A DNA stretch of 46,390 bases. Source: Chloroflexota bacterium. GTDB taxonomy: Bacteria; Chloroflexota; Anaerolineae; B4-G1; SLSP01. The stretch is taken from contig JAKQHY010000155.1 of NCBI GenBank assembly GCA_029555965.1, positions 1-46,390 of the forward strand, written 5' to 3'. Every line of letters starts with the position of its first letter. The first letter of the stretch is position 1. Under the pieces are notes generated by a model that was not told the origin of the DNA, ran no database searches, and saw only the letters and a program-made list of their open reading frames with translations. Shown here in pieces: positions 28,888 to 37,299 of this stretch. A program made the position numbers and the translations under genes.

Positions 28888-31338
28888 ATGTTTGACTTCG
28901 GAACAGGAGAGGACATTCTCATCGAAGAATTCCAGGACGACCTAGTCTTCAACGGCGTCAACGGCGACACGGGCACTTATGGACAGGCGCCGATGTCTGC
29001 CGAGAAGCTGGCGCGGCTGATCCAGGGAAAACCTAGGCCCGAAGACTTTCCACAGAAAGACCCGGAGTTTGCCGCCAATTCAGCCCTTGAAATGGTGGCG
29101 CAAGGACTGGACGCCGGAAAGCGAGGGCGACTGCTATGGGCGCTGGCCGCGGCGCGGCTGGCAACGGGCGCCGCCTTGACCGACGAGCAGAAGGCGTACT
29201 TGGAAGCCGAAATTGCCGATTTGCAGGCACGCTTCCCGGCGGCGCTCTCGGCGGATGAACAAGGCGCGTTGCTGCGCTCTGCGGCAGAAGATCTGCTGGC
29301 GCAGGACGAGGACTACGAGGCGGATGACCTTCGCAAGCTGGACAAGGGCCAGAAAAAGTTCCTCAAAGAGCTGGTGGACGACGCCGCTCTGACCGAAGCC
29401 CAGCAGCACACCTTGCTGCGCTTCCTCATCCACCTGGAAGAAAACGCCGAAACGTCCGGCGCCCTCAAGGGTAAGCGCGCGGCCCCCTTCCCCACCAAAG
29501 AGGGCGTGGACGCGGCCCGCATTGAGCAGGCCGGGTGGGCCATTCTGTTCCCAGGGCGGATGTCGGCCAAGCAGAAGAACGCGATCAAAGACGCGCTCAA
29601 GCCCCTATTGGAATTGCGCAAAGCGCAGGCCGGCCCGCTATACCGCGAGTTTGAGGGCGCGAGCGGCTATCGCCCCGACGAGCGGCTCGACCAGTTCTTC
29701 AAACATCAAAACCCCGAAGTCAAACAAGGCCCCGCCGATCCGGCGCAGATGCCGTTCTACGTCCTGCTTATCGGCAGCCCGGAGGAAATCCCGTACAGCT
29801 TCCAATATCAATTGGACGTGATGCGCGCCGTCGGGCGGCTCGACTTCGGCGAGGATTACGCCGCCTATGCCGAGTACGCCCGCAACGTGGTGCTCGCTGA
29901 GACCGGTCAGGTCAAACTGCCGCGCCAGACGACGTTCTTCGGCGTCGCCAACCCCGGCGACAAGGCCACCCAACTCAGTTCCAAATACCTAATCCGCCCG
30001 CTGTTTGACGGCCTGCAAGACCCCGCGCCGGCCGGCGAGATCAAGCTGGAACACGAGTGGAAATTTGATAAATTTGTAGAGAAAGATGCCAATCACGCGC
30101 AGTTGGGGAAACTGCTGGGTGGCGATCCCAAGCTGACGCCCGCGCTGTTGCTGACTGCCAGTCACGGGATGGAATTCTCCCAGAAGGACCCCGACAAGCA
30201 ACGGAAATATCAGGGCGCGATTCTATGCCAGGATTGGGACGGGCCGAGCGGCAAGCTGGAACGCGGCGATTATTTCGCCGGCGAAGACCTGCCCAAGGAC
30301 GCCAACCTGCTCGGCATGGTGGCGATGTTCTTTGCCTGTTACGGCGGCGGCACGCCCAAGCTGGATCAGTTTGCGATGCAGGCGTTCAAGAAGCGCGAGG
30401 CGATTGCGCCAGAAGGCTTCGTCGCCGACCTCCCCAAGCAGATGCTGCGCCGGGGCGCGCTGGCCGTCATCGGTCACGTCGAGCGCGCGTGGGGCTACTC
30501 TTTCGTCACGCCCAACGGCAACCCCGATCAGCAAGCGTTCGTCACGGCGCTGCGCAAGCTGCTCAACGGCGATCCCGTTGGGCTGGCAACCGATCCCAGC
30601 TTCAACATGCGCTACGCCGATATGAGTTCCAACCTCAGCACAGTGATGGAAGAACTGCACTGGGATCCGAATCACATCGCCGCGCCGGAGTTGGCGCAAC
30701 TATGGACGGCCAACAACGACGCGCGCAGCTACGTCATCATCGGCGACCCCGCCGTCCGCATCCCCTTTGCCAAAGGCAAAGACAAGCCCGCCGTGCGCCC
30801 GGCGTTGGATACGACGTTTGATTTGGACGCCTATCTCAAGAAGGAGTACAACTACGTCGCCGGAACCGGCAGCAGCCACGCCGCCGCGCCAACCGCCGGC
30901 GCCGCCGAAATGTCCGCCGCGCAAAACTTCGGCCTGTTTGATCGCAAAGACAAAGAGGGCGCGCCCGAAGGCGAGGCCGGCAAAGAAAGCGGCCCCCTCC
31001 AGGCCTTCCAAAAAATCGCCGCCGATCTCGCCGCCACAATCGGCGCAGCCGTCGAAGAGATCACCAGCCTGGAAGTGAACACCTACACCAGCAGCGATCT
31101 GGAAGGCGTGGTCTATGACGCCGGGGAGAAGCGCTTCAAGGGGCAGATCAGGATGCGCGCCCGCACCTACATCTCCTTCGACGGCGACATGGAGGTCTGC
31201 CTGCCGGTGCGCGAGGACGGCAGCGTGGATCGGGAATTGTGGCAGATCCACTCGGATACGGTCAAGCAGGCGCAGATCAACCGCACCGAATTCCTCAAAA
31301 CCGTGGCCGACCTGACCGCCCGTCTGGTGGGCAAGTAG
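28888..31338 (+). CDS. Gingipain-like (C25, caspase-fold) protease with C-terminal extra domain (protein D)
   Basis: 816 residues; AGGAGG at 28875-28880, ATG 28888. N-terminal motif LVFNGVNGDTGTYGQAPMS resembles that of protein C. Helical region to about residue 285 with QAGWAILFPGRMS. Protease part about 287-630: FYVLLIGSPEEIPYSFQYQL, AVGRLDF, H426 in LLLTASHGMEF, C484 in MFFACYGGGTP, AVIGHVERAW and NNDARSYVIIGDPAVRI. An Ala/Gly/Glu-rich linker (about 645-710) leads to a C-terminal domain (about 713-816) that is homologous to the stand-alone protein E (LEVNTYTSSD, ISFDGDMEVCLP, ELWQIH). The twin proteases with different ends suggest different targets or adaptor roles. Confidence 0.85.
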   Translation: MFDFGTGEDILIEEFQDDLVFNGVNGDTGTYGQAPMSAEKLARLIQGKPRPEDFPQKDPEFAANSALEMVAQGLDAGKRGRLLWALAAARLATGAALTDEQKAYLEAEIADLQARFPAALSADEQGALLRSAAEDLLAQDEDYEADDLRKLDKGQKKFLKELVDDAALTEAQQHTLLRFLIHLEENAETSGALKGKRAAPFPTKEGVDAARIEQAGWAILFPGRMSAKQKNAIKDALKPLLELRKAQAGPLYREFEGASGYRPDERLDQFFKHQNPEVKQGPADPAQMPFYVLLIGSPEEIPYSFQYQLDVMRAVGRLDFGEDYAAYAEYARNVVLAETGQVKLPRQTTFFGVANPGDKATQLSSKYLIRPLFDGLQDPAPAGEIKLEHEWKFDKFVEKDANHAQLGKLLGGDPKLTPALLLTASHGMEFSQKDPDKQRKYQGAILCQDWDGPSGKLERGDYFAGEDLPKDANLLGMVAMFFACYGGGTPKLDQFAMQAFKKREAIAPEGFVADLPKQMLRRGALAVIGHVERAWGYSFVTPNGNPDQQAFVTALRKLLNGDPVGLATDPSFNMRYADMSSNLSTVMEELHWDPNHIAAPELAQLWTANNDARSYVIIGDPAVRIPFAKGKDKPAVRPALDTTFDLDAYLKKEYNYVAGTGSSHAAAPTAGAAEMSAAQNFGLFDRKDKEGAPEGEAGKESGPLQAFQKIAADLAATIGAAVEEITSLEVNTYTSSDLEGVVYDAGEKRFKGQIRMRARTYISFDGDMEVCLPVREDGSVDRELWQIHSDTVKQAQINRTEFLKTVADLTARLVGK

Positions 31339-31343
31339 ACGCG

Positions 31344-32096
31344 ATGACCACGGGCTACTCCGCGTTGCCGCCCGCCGACGACCCCTTCGGCCTGTTCGCG
31401 CCGGTGGGGGGGATGGTCTCGTTTGCGGTCGGCGCTGAGGACGCCGCCGTCGAGCGCGTCGTCCTGCCCGCGCGGGCCGATGCCGCCTGGGCGGAGTTGG
31501 CCGCAGCCCGGCGCGGCTTGCAACAGGGCGACGGGCAACTTGACCATGCCATCCGGCGCATGACCCAGGTGGAGGCGCGTTACCAACCGGGGCAAATTCA
31601 GATGGCATCTTTTGCCGCCTCCGACATGCCCGCGCCGGAACTAGACCTGTTGCACACGTTGGAGACCCTCGAAATGGCGGCGCCGGAGGAGTTGGCCCAA
31701 CTATCCCGCGCGCAGGAAGACGATCTGACCCGATGGGAGGCGCTGGTGCAGCAGGCGCAGGACAAACTCGCCCATCCAGTGCAGGTGAAAACCCAACTTG
31801 GCGCGACGCTGGTGGGCTACACCTGGATGGAATGGTCGGGCGACTTCACCACTATCTTCGAGGATGAGGTGGATTCTGCCGACAAAGTCATCCACCACCA
31901 GGCCGTGGAGCTGGTGCTGGCGAAGATCATGGCCCGCCTGCGACTGGCGACGGTGATCACGAGCGGGGCCGCGCAACTCATCGTCAAATTGAGCGGGCCG
32001 CCCGGCACCCAAGTGTTCGTCGTCCCCGCCGTGCTGAAGTACATCCGGGACGTTTTGGCAATCTTGCGCGCGCAGCCCGATGCGCCGCAGTTCTAA
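31344..32096 (+). CDS. Unknown helical protein of the CHAT operon (protein F)
   Basis: 250 residues, ATG 31344, five bases after the protein D stop, so translationally linked. Ala- and Gln/Glu-rich with probable coiled coil in the middle (LQQGDGQLDHAIRRMTQVEA, ELAQLSRAQEDDLTRWEALV). The C-terminal half (LGATLVGYTWMEWSGDFTTI, then VELVLAKIMARLRLATVITS, VFVVPAVLKYIRDVLAIL) looks like a compact alpha/beta unit. No family recognised. An in-frame start inside gene D at 31239 was rejected. Its position argues for a structural or adaptor subunit of the proteases; nothing in the sequence shows a function. Confidence 0.75.
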   Translation: MTTGYSALPPADDPFGLFAPVGGMVSFAVGAEDAAVERVVLPARADAAWAELAAARRGLQQGDGQLDHAIRRMTQVEARYQPGQIQMASFAASDMPAPELDLLHTLETLEMAAPEELAQLSRAQEDDLTRWEALVQQAQDKLAHPVQVKTQLGATLVGYTWMEWSGDFTTIFEDEVDSADKVIHHQAVELVLAKIMARLRLATVITSGAAQLIVKLSGPPGTQVFVVPAVLKYIRDVLAILRAQPDAPQF

Positions 32097-32123
32097 CTTT
32101 TAACTGATTCAGGAGGATACACA

Positions 32124-32510
32124 ATGGCAGACCTAAAAGCAGCAGTGCAAAAATTTTCACAGGAATTGGCCGACAAACTACAGACCTTTATCAATGACGT
32201 GACGGTCCTGGAAGTGCGCACCTTCACGACGCCGCACGATCAGGTGAAGGTGTTGTTGGACGAGCGCCCCGACATCGGCGAAATCGCCACCAAGGGCAAC
32301 GTCCAACTGCGCGCCTACACCCAGATCGGCTTCGACGGCGACGCCACCATCTGCCTGCCCACCGACGAAAACAACGAGATTGACCGCTCCGTGTGGGACA
32401 TCCATCAGGCCATCGTCGCGCAGGCCATCGGCAGCCGCAACGCCATGCTGCGCACCATCGGCGACGCGGCCTCCTCGGCGCTGGGCGCGCTGCAAAAGAG
32501 CAAGGAGTGA
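32124..32510 (+). CDS. Small protein homologous to the C-terminal domain of protein D (protein E)
   Basis: 128 residues, AGGAGG at 32111-32116 and ATG 32124. Compared by eye with the last 100 residues of protein D it keeps LEVRTFTT (LEVNTYTS), GNVQLRAYTQIGFDGDATIC (GQIRMRARTYISFDGDMEVC), LPTDENNEIDRSVWDIH (LPVREDGSVDRELWQIH), so they are clearly homologous. The fold is unknown: a short helix, then a beta-rich core, then a helix. As a free copy of a domain that is also fused to a protease it may compete for, or mark, the same partner (inhibitor, adaptor or substrate). Last gene of the operon. Confidence 0.82.
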   Translation: MADLKAAVQKFSQELADKLQTFINDVTVLEVRTFTTPHDQVKVLLDERPDIGEIATKGNVQLRAYTQIGFDGDATICLPTDENNEIDRSVWDIHQAIVAQAIGSRNAMLRTIGDAASSALGALQKSKE

Positions 32511-32554
32511 AAGCGCAAGGAATCTCGTCCGTTGGGACGTGCCATGGGTGTTAA

Positions 32555-32589
32555 AACAAATGACCGGATCAATGATCCGGTCATTTGTT
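32555..32589. terminator. Bidirectional hairpin terminator closing the CHAT operon
   Basis: Perfect 16-bp stem (arms 32555-32570 and 32574-32589, AACAAATGACCGGATC and complement) with a 3-base loop. It lies between the plus-strand operon and the minus-strand symporter gene, so it can end both transcripts. Confidence 0.8.
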
Positions 32590-32625
32590 ATTATCTGCGC
32601 ACATCCGCGAAAATCTGCGTCCTGA

Positions 32626-34086
32626 TTACACCGTCGGCGCGACCTCGGCTGCGGCCCGGCGTTGCGCCGCGTGGCGCTGCTTGCGCGCCAACAACCGCCG
32701 CTGCACCCGCTCAAACCGCCGGCGATCCAGCGGATAGGCCCACGCCACGCCGATGGTGGCGACAAGCATCAGCGCGCCCACGGGGCCGGTCAGGATGCGG
32801 ATACCCCACAGCGCGGCGTCCGGCTGCGTGAATTGCGTCACCCCTGGCGGCGGCGACTGGTAGCCCAGCCAGCCGAGCGTCTGCAACACCAGGAAGATGG
32901 CGAAGGCCGTGGTCAGCTTGCGGATGAAGTTCTTCACCCCGTAATAGACGCCCTCGTGCCGCTGCCCGGTGCGCAACTCGTCCCAGTCAATCACGTCCGG
33001 GAAGATGGCGTCCGGCAGGATGTGCGCCGCCGAAACGCTGATCCCCATGAAGACCGCCAGCGTCAAGACCAGGATATAGTTCAATTGCGGCATCCAGGGG
33101 ACGAGCAGCAGCAGCGCGGCCCAGAACGCCAGCGCGATGATGTAGGCGATGCGCTTCTCCAGACGATGGGCCAACCAGTTCCAGAACGGCAAGAACAGTG
33201 TGGCTGTGAGCATCATCAGCCCCACCACGGCGGATTCGATGGGCAGGCCCAGCCCCGGCACCTTGGCCAGTAGATCGCCTCCCGCTACCCAGTAGACGAG
33301 CAAGTACGGTAGGACCACGCCGATAATGTCGAACGTCACCCAGTTGAGCATGTACAACGCCGTGGCGTAGCGAAACGGCACGTTCTGCCAGGCCGTGCGC
33401 AGCGTGTCGCGGAGGGCGGGTTCGGCCGGACGATCTGCCTCGGCTGGGCGCTCGCGCACCGTGAAGAAGATGAGCAAGTAGGGAATGATGGTGGAAACGC
33501 CAAAAAGCGCCGCAGACAGCACGTATCCCTGCTGCTGCGTGCCGCCGCGCTCCATCACCACATCCACAATCGTCGGCGCGATCACCGCTGCGGCGATGGT
33601 TGCCAGGAGATTGAAAAACATCCGATAGCCCGCCAATGAGGTGCGCTCGTCGTAATCGGAGGTCATCTCCGGCGTCAGCGCATGGTACGGCACGATCACC
33701 AATGTTTGCAGCGTGTCGCTAAGCGCGTAGGCGATCATCATGTAAAACATTAACAGGATTTGGTTCTCGATCGGCGGCGCCCACCACAGGATCAAAAAGG
33801 CCAGGCCATACGGGATGGCAAAAAAGAGCAGGAAAGGCCGCCGCCGCCCCCACCGGCTGCGCGCCCTATCGCTGAGCATACCCACCAGCGGATCGTTGAT
33901 CGCGTCCCACAACACGCCGATCAACGCCGCAAACGAGGCCAGGCGGGGGTCCAGCCCCACCACATCGGTCAGAAAAATTGCGTAAAAAATCTGGCGCAGT
34001 GTATTGAACGACGCCATGCCCCAATCGCCGGTGCCATAAACCACTTTCGTCAGTTGAGAAACACGTTCCGTTGTATCCAGGGTCAT
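32626..34086 (-). CDS. GPH-family (MelB-like) sugar:cation symporter
   Basis: 486 residues, twelve membrane helices of the MFS fold. The N-terminal GPH pattern is clear: KVVYGTGDWGMASFNTL, LIGVLWDAINDPLVGMLSDR, SRWGRRRPFLLFFAIPYG, and VPYHALTPEMTSDYDERTSL; the second half has LPDAIFPDVIDWDELRTGQR. Such carriers import glycosides, pentosides or hexuronides with Na+ or H+; the substrate cannot be read. GAGGTGA precedes the ATG. The C-terminal tail is basic and cytoplasmic. Confidence 0.92.
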   Translation of the reverse strand: MTLDTTERVSQLTKVVYGTGDWGMASFNTLRQIFYAIFLTDVVGLDPRLASFAALIGVLWDAINDPLVGMLSDRARSRWGRRRPFLLFFAIPYGLAFLILWWAPPIENQILLMFYMMIAYALSDTLQTLVIVPYHALTPEMTSDYDERTSLAGYRMFFNLLATIAAAVIAPTIVDVVMERGGTQQQGYVLSAALFGVSTIIPYLLIFFTVRERPAEADRPAEPALRDTLRTAWQNVPFRYATALYMLNWVTFDIIGVVLPYLLVYWVAGGDLLAKVPGLGLPIESAVVGLMMLTATLFLPFWNWLAHRLEKRIAYIIALAFWAALLLLVPWMPQLNYILVLTLAVFMGISVSAAHILPDAIFPDVIDWDELRTGQRHEGVYYGVKNFIRKLTTAFAIFLVLQTLGWLGYQSPPPGVTQFTQPDAALWGIRILTGPVGALMLVATIGVAWAYPLDRRRFERVQRRLLARKQRHAAQRRAAAEVAPTV

Positions 34087-34120
34087 CCATTCACCTCAGA
34101 AGTCAGATTTCGACGAACAC

Positions 34121-34149
34121 CCATCCATTCAATCCGTTCAATCCGTTGA
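34121..34149. repeat. AATCCGTTC tandem repeat
   Basis: CCATTCAATCCGTTCAATCC plus CGTTGAGA, a copy of the repeat family at 15090-15147 and 43459-43520, between the symporter and the GNAT-like gene. Confidence 0.7.
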
Positions 34150-34152
34150 GAC

Positions 34153-35271
34153 CTACACCACCCGCCGGTAAACTCGGTGGCGCTTGTACCAGTTGACCTT
34201 CAACATATTCAGATCGTCCATGCTCTTGAGATTGCTCTCCATCACCTGCGCCACGTCGCAATGCACGGTGTTGACGGAGCGCAAGGTCTTCTCCAGTTCC
34301 ACGTACAGCAGCGCCGTCGCGCCGAAGCCCTGATATTGCGGCAGCAGCCCGACGCCGTTGCCGCTCATCCGGCGCGTGGTCTGGATGGCCCGCAGCACCT
34401 TGATCCAGCCAAACGGCCACAATCGCCCGCGCACCTTGCGCAGCGCCGCCGACACGTCCGGGAAAATGAAGGCGAATCCGGCGATGTCGTCGTCCTTCAT
34501 CACCACCTTCAGCAGCCGGGGATTGGCAATCGTCAGCAATTGCTGGCCGATCAACTGCACTTCCGCCGCATCTATCGGATAATACCCCCACACCTGCGAA
34601 AATGCTTCGTTATTCACTTTTTGGATGCGCGGAATCCACGCGCGCAGTTCTTTTTTGCTGGAAAACGACTTCACCCAGAAGCCGCGTCGCTCCTTGATTT
34701 TCTCGGCCAGCGCCACAATGCGTTCTGGGATTTGTTGTTCCTGCATTAGATAACCGGAGAGATAATCAATCTCTTTCTCGAAGCCGACACTTTCCAGCAG
34801 ACGAGGATAGTAGTCGTAATTATACGGCATACTGAGCGCGGCCTCGTGCTCGAAGCCCTCCACCAGGATGCCGGGGGCGTCGGTGCGCATCATCCCCTTC
34901 GTACCGAGCAGCAGACTGCGCCCGCGCCCGGCGGCCCAACGCGCAGCGGATTCAAAAAGTTGCCGGACGGCCTCCACGTTGTCCACCGCGTCGAAGCAGC
35001 AGAAAAACGCTGCATTACGTCCGCTGTGCGCATTGTAGCGACAGTGATCCAACACGGCCACCCGCGCCAGCGTGACATCCCCCGCTTCCGCCACAAAAAA
35101 CGCCGCATCGGAATGTTGGTAAAAAGGATGTTTGCGGCGGTTCATCATCGTCTTCACGCTGGAAACCAGCGGCGGCGACCATTTGTCACAGTCTGCATAG
35201 AGATCGAACTGAAAATCCACGAATTGCCGGACATCGCGGGGATTCTCTGTATTCAGTTGCCGAATTTGCAT
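34153..35271 (-). CDS. GNAT-like acyltransferase
   Basis: 372 residues. It resembles the large GNAT-related proteins of Chloroflexota and others: an N-terminal part with FVDFQFDLYADCDKWSPPLV and HPFYQHSDAAFFVAEAG, a middle domain with AGRGRSLLLGTKGMM, and a C-terminal GNAT-like part with DDIAGFAFIFPDVSAAL, GVGLLPQYQGFGATALLY (acetyl-CoA-binding loop region) and ending NWYKRHRVYRR. Substrate unknown. ATG 35271 is preferred; a TTG at 35283 lies too close to the GAGGAG site. Confidence 0.75.
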   Translation of the reverse strand: MQIRQLNTENPRDVRQFVDFQFDLYADCDKWSPPLVSSVKTMMNRRKHPFYQHSDAAFFVAEAGDVTLARVAVLDHCRYNAHSGRNAAFFCCFDAVDNVEAVRQLFESAARWAAGRGRSLLLGTKGMMRTDAPGILVEGFEHEAALSMPYNYDYYPRLLESVGFEKEIDYLSGYLMQEQQIPERIVALAEKIKERRGFWVKSFSSKKELRAWIPRIQKVNNEAFSQVWGYYPIDAAEVQLIGQQLLTIANPRLLKVVMKDDDIAGFAFIFPDVSAALRKVRGRLWPFGWIKVLRAIQTTRRMSGNGVGLLPQYQGFGATALLYVELEKTLRSVNTVHCDVAQVMESNLKSMDDLNMLKVNWYKRHRVYRRVV

Positions 35272-35375
35272 ATAGTTTACCAACTCCTCAAAAAATAGAT
35301 GTGTACCGCAAACTTTAGCTTGCTACTCCGGCGCGAGAACAGAGTAAAGTTTGTGCTACGCTTCTAAATAAAAAA

Positions 35376-35422
35376 CTCGGCCTGGGTTATGCTTGATCGC
35401 TGTCATGCATAAACCCAGGCCG
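35376..35422 (-). terminator. Rho-independent terminator of the AIM24-family gene
   Basis: Arms CGGCCTGGGTTATGC (35378-35392) and GCATAAACCCAGGCCG (35407-35422), one extra A in the right arm. On the minus strand it is followed by GAGTTTTTTATTT. The rest of 35272-35448 holds nothing I can identify. Confidence 0.85.
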
Positions 35423-35448
35423 GTTATGAAATTAAACTATCGCCCAGA

Positions 35449-36132
35449 TCAGGCGCTTTTAACAGGCATGTATTTCGCCAGCTTGGCGGCCAGGTTCGCC
35501 AACGGCATACTTTGCAGCCAAATCTTGCCCGGCCCCGTCAGGGTAGCCAGAAACAGACCTTCGCCGCCAAAGAACATATTCTTCAGGCCCTTCACCATCG
35601 AGATGTCATACTGCACGGTCGGCTCAAAGGCCGCGATGTGACCGGGATCAACCTTCATCATTTCACCGGCGGCCAGCGTGTACTCGCGGACCTCGCCAGG
35701 GATTTCCAGGAAGGCATAACCCGGCCCTGTGATTAGTTGCAGGATGAAACCCTCGCCGCCAAAAAGCCCAGCGCCCAGCTTTTTCTTGAAGTGCATCTTC
35801 ATGTCAACGCCGTCCTGCGCGCACATGAAGGCGTCCTTCTGGCAGATGAGGCTCTGACCCGCCGCCAGATTAATATCGAGGATTTTGCCGGGCGCTTCCG
35901 GGGCAAAGACAATGAGCGCGCCCTCTTCGTGGCTGGTGTACGTGCTCATAAACAGCGATTCGCCCGACAGCGCGCGGCCCAGCCCCTTCATCAGACCGCC
36001 CTTTGTGTCGGTCTTCATCTCAATATTGCCCTTCATCCAGGCCATGCCGCCGGATTCCGTATACACGGACTCGCCGCTGTTGAGACGGACTTCCAGGGTG
36101 GGTAACGTAGTGCCATTGATTTCGTAACGCAT
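35449..36132 (-). CDS. AIM24-family (TIGR00266-like) protein
   Basis: 227 residues, Gly-rich beta protein with the family pattern: LNSGESVYTESGGMAWMKGN, GESLFMSTYTSHEEGALIVF, LICQKDAFMCAQDGVDM, GGEGFILQLITGPG and a C-terminal GGEGLFLATLTGPGKIWLQS. The family is widespread; bacterial members have no settled biochemical role, the mitochondrial relative AIM24 affects membrane organisation. Single-gene unit with its own terminator; GAGGATG lies upstream of the ATG. Confidence 0.92.
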   Translation of the reverse strand: MRYEINGTTLPTLEVRLNSGESVYTESGGMAWMKGNIEMKTDTKGGLMKGLGRALSGESLFMSTYTSHEEGALIVFAPEAPGKILDINLAAGQSLICQKDAFMCAQDGVDMKMHFKKKLGAGLFGGEGFILQLITGPGYAFLEIPGEVREYTLAAGEMMKVDPGHIAAFEPTVQYDISMVKGLKNMFFGGEGLFLATLTGPGKIWLQSMPLANLAAKLAKYMPVKSA

Positions 36133-36255
36133 GGTACATCCTCCTGTGGACTAAACTAAAAGGAAAAAAACAGACTTGGCTGTAATGATACAACCATTTT
36201 CATTATAGCAGCACTCTAACCAACTTCAAGACTTTGAAATGCAATCAAGCAAGGC

Positions 36256-36328
36256 TTCACCGCAGAGAGCGCTGAGAACGCTGAGAATTCATAAAAACTC
36301 TGCGACCTCCGCGTGCTCTGCGGTGAAT
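36256..36328. repeat. CACCGCAGAG-type inverted repeat
   Basis: TTCACCGCAGAGAGCGC at the left and GCGTGCTCTGCGGTGAA at the right form a long hairpin with GCTGAGAAC tandem copies inside. It ends directly before the homocysteine methyltransferase-like stop and probably acts as its terminator. No gene seen in 36133-36332. Confidence 0.7.
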
Positions 36329-36332
36329 CGTC

Positions 36333-37208
36333 CTATGCTTTCAAAACTTGAGCCACCACGCGGATGTGATCCGGCGTGCTCCCGCAGCAGCCGCCGAAAA
36401 TCTTGACGCCCGCCTCGGCCACGAAACGACGCGCGTAGTCGGCCATGATCTCCGGTGTGACATCGTACACGAGGTCGCCGCCTTCGGCGTGGGGCAGGCC
36501 AGCGTTGGGCTTCGCCATCAACACCGCGTCGGGCAACGCCGCGCGCATCTTGAGGACGGCTTCCAGCGTCTCGCTCAACGTGCGCCCGCAGTTGGCCCCG
36601 ATCACCACCGCGCCCCAGTCGGTCAACGTCTGCGCGGCCTTTTCCGGCTTGACGCCCATCATCGTGCGCCCCTTCGTGTCGAAGCTCATCGTCGCCAGGA
36701 TGGGCAGATCGGTGACTTGCCGCACGCCCTCCATCGCCGCCTTGACTTCATTCAGATCGCTCATCGTCTCGATCAAAATCACCTCGGCGCCCCCCACCAC
36801 CAATCCCGCCGCCTGCTCCGCAAAGGAGGCAACTGCATCGGCATAAGACAGGTCGCCCAGCGGCTCCAACAGCTTGCCGGACGGGCCGATGTCGCCCACC
36901 ACCAATACGGCGTCCCCGGCGACTTCCCGCGCCAGTCGCGCCGCCGCCGCGTTGATCGCGTGCGCCTGGCGGCCCAGGCCGTCGCGCTCCAACCGCACGC
37001 TACAGCCGCCGAAGGTGTTGGTCAAAATTATGTCGGCCCCCGCCTCGATGTAACTGCGGTAAAGCGCGCGCACCGCGTCAGGATTCTCCAGATTCCACCG
37101 CTCCGGCGCAGCGCCGGCCGGCAGCCCGGCTTGCTGCAACATCGTCCCGGTCGCCCCATCCGCCACCAGCACCGGCTTCTCTTTCAAAAATCGCTCAAAT
37201 TTGGACAT
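36333..37208 (-). CDS. Homocysteine S-methyltransferase-domain protein
   Basis: 291 residues, one TIM-barrel domain. Family motifs: VLVADGATGTMLQQ, ADIILTNTFGG, ILIETMSDLNEVKAA, and zinc ligands Cys in IGANCGRT and CysCys in IFGGCCGSTPDH. It resembles the N-terminal module of cobalamin-dependent methionine synthase (MetH) and stand-alone betaine/methylmethionine homocysteine methyltransferases. The methyl donor cannot be told; a separate cobalamin/folate module is not in the window. Confidence 0.88.
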   Translation of the reverse strand: MSKFERFLKEKPVLVADGATGTMLQQAGLPAGAAPERWNLENPDAVRALYRSYIEAGADIILTNTFGGCSVRLERDGLGRQAHAINAAAARLAREVAGDAVLVVGDIGPSGKLLEPLGDLSYADAVASFAEQAAGLVVGGAEVILIETMSDLNEVKAAMEGVRQVTDLPILATMSFDTKGRTMMGVKPEKAAQTLTDWGAVVIGANCGRTLSETLEAVLKMRAALPDAVLMAKPNAGLPHAEGGDLVYDVTPEIMADYARRFVAEAGVKIFGGCCGSTPDHIRVVAQVLKA

Positions 37209-37235
37209 ACGTTCCCCCCCTTTTAAAGAGTGACC

Positions 37236-37293
37236 AGGGATTAGGGATTAGGGATTGGGTAGTCCAATCCCTAATCCCTGATCCCTAATCCCC
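37236..37293. repeat. GGATTAG tandem repeat hairpin
   Basis: Three direct GGGATTA units, a short loop, then complementary AATCCCT units. It starts seven bases after the citryl-CoA lyase-like stop, so it likely terminates that gene. Confidence 0.75.
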
Positions 37294-37299
37294 ATTATA

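Noticed and set aside
31239..31343. Upstream extension of protein F into gene D
   Set aside because: It overlaps gene D in another frame; the ATG at 31344 directly after the D stop is a better start.
20815..32510. Integrated phage or transposon carrying the CHAT operon
   Set aside because: No integrase, transposase, terminal repeats or tRNA target are seen at either end within the window.
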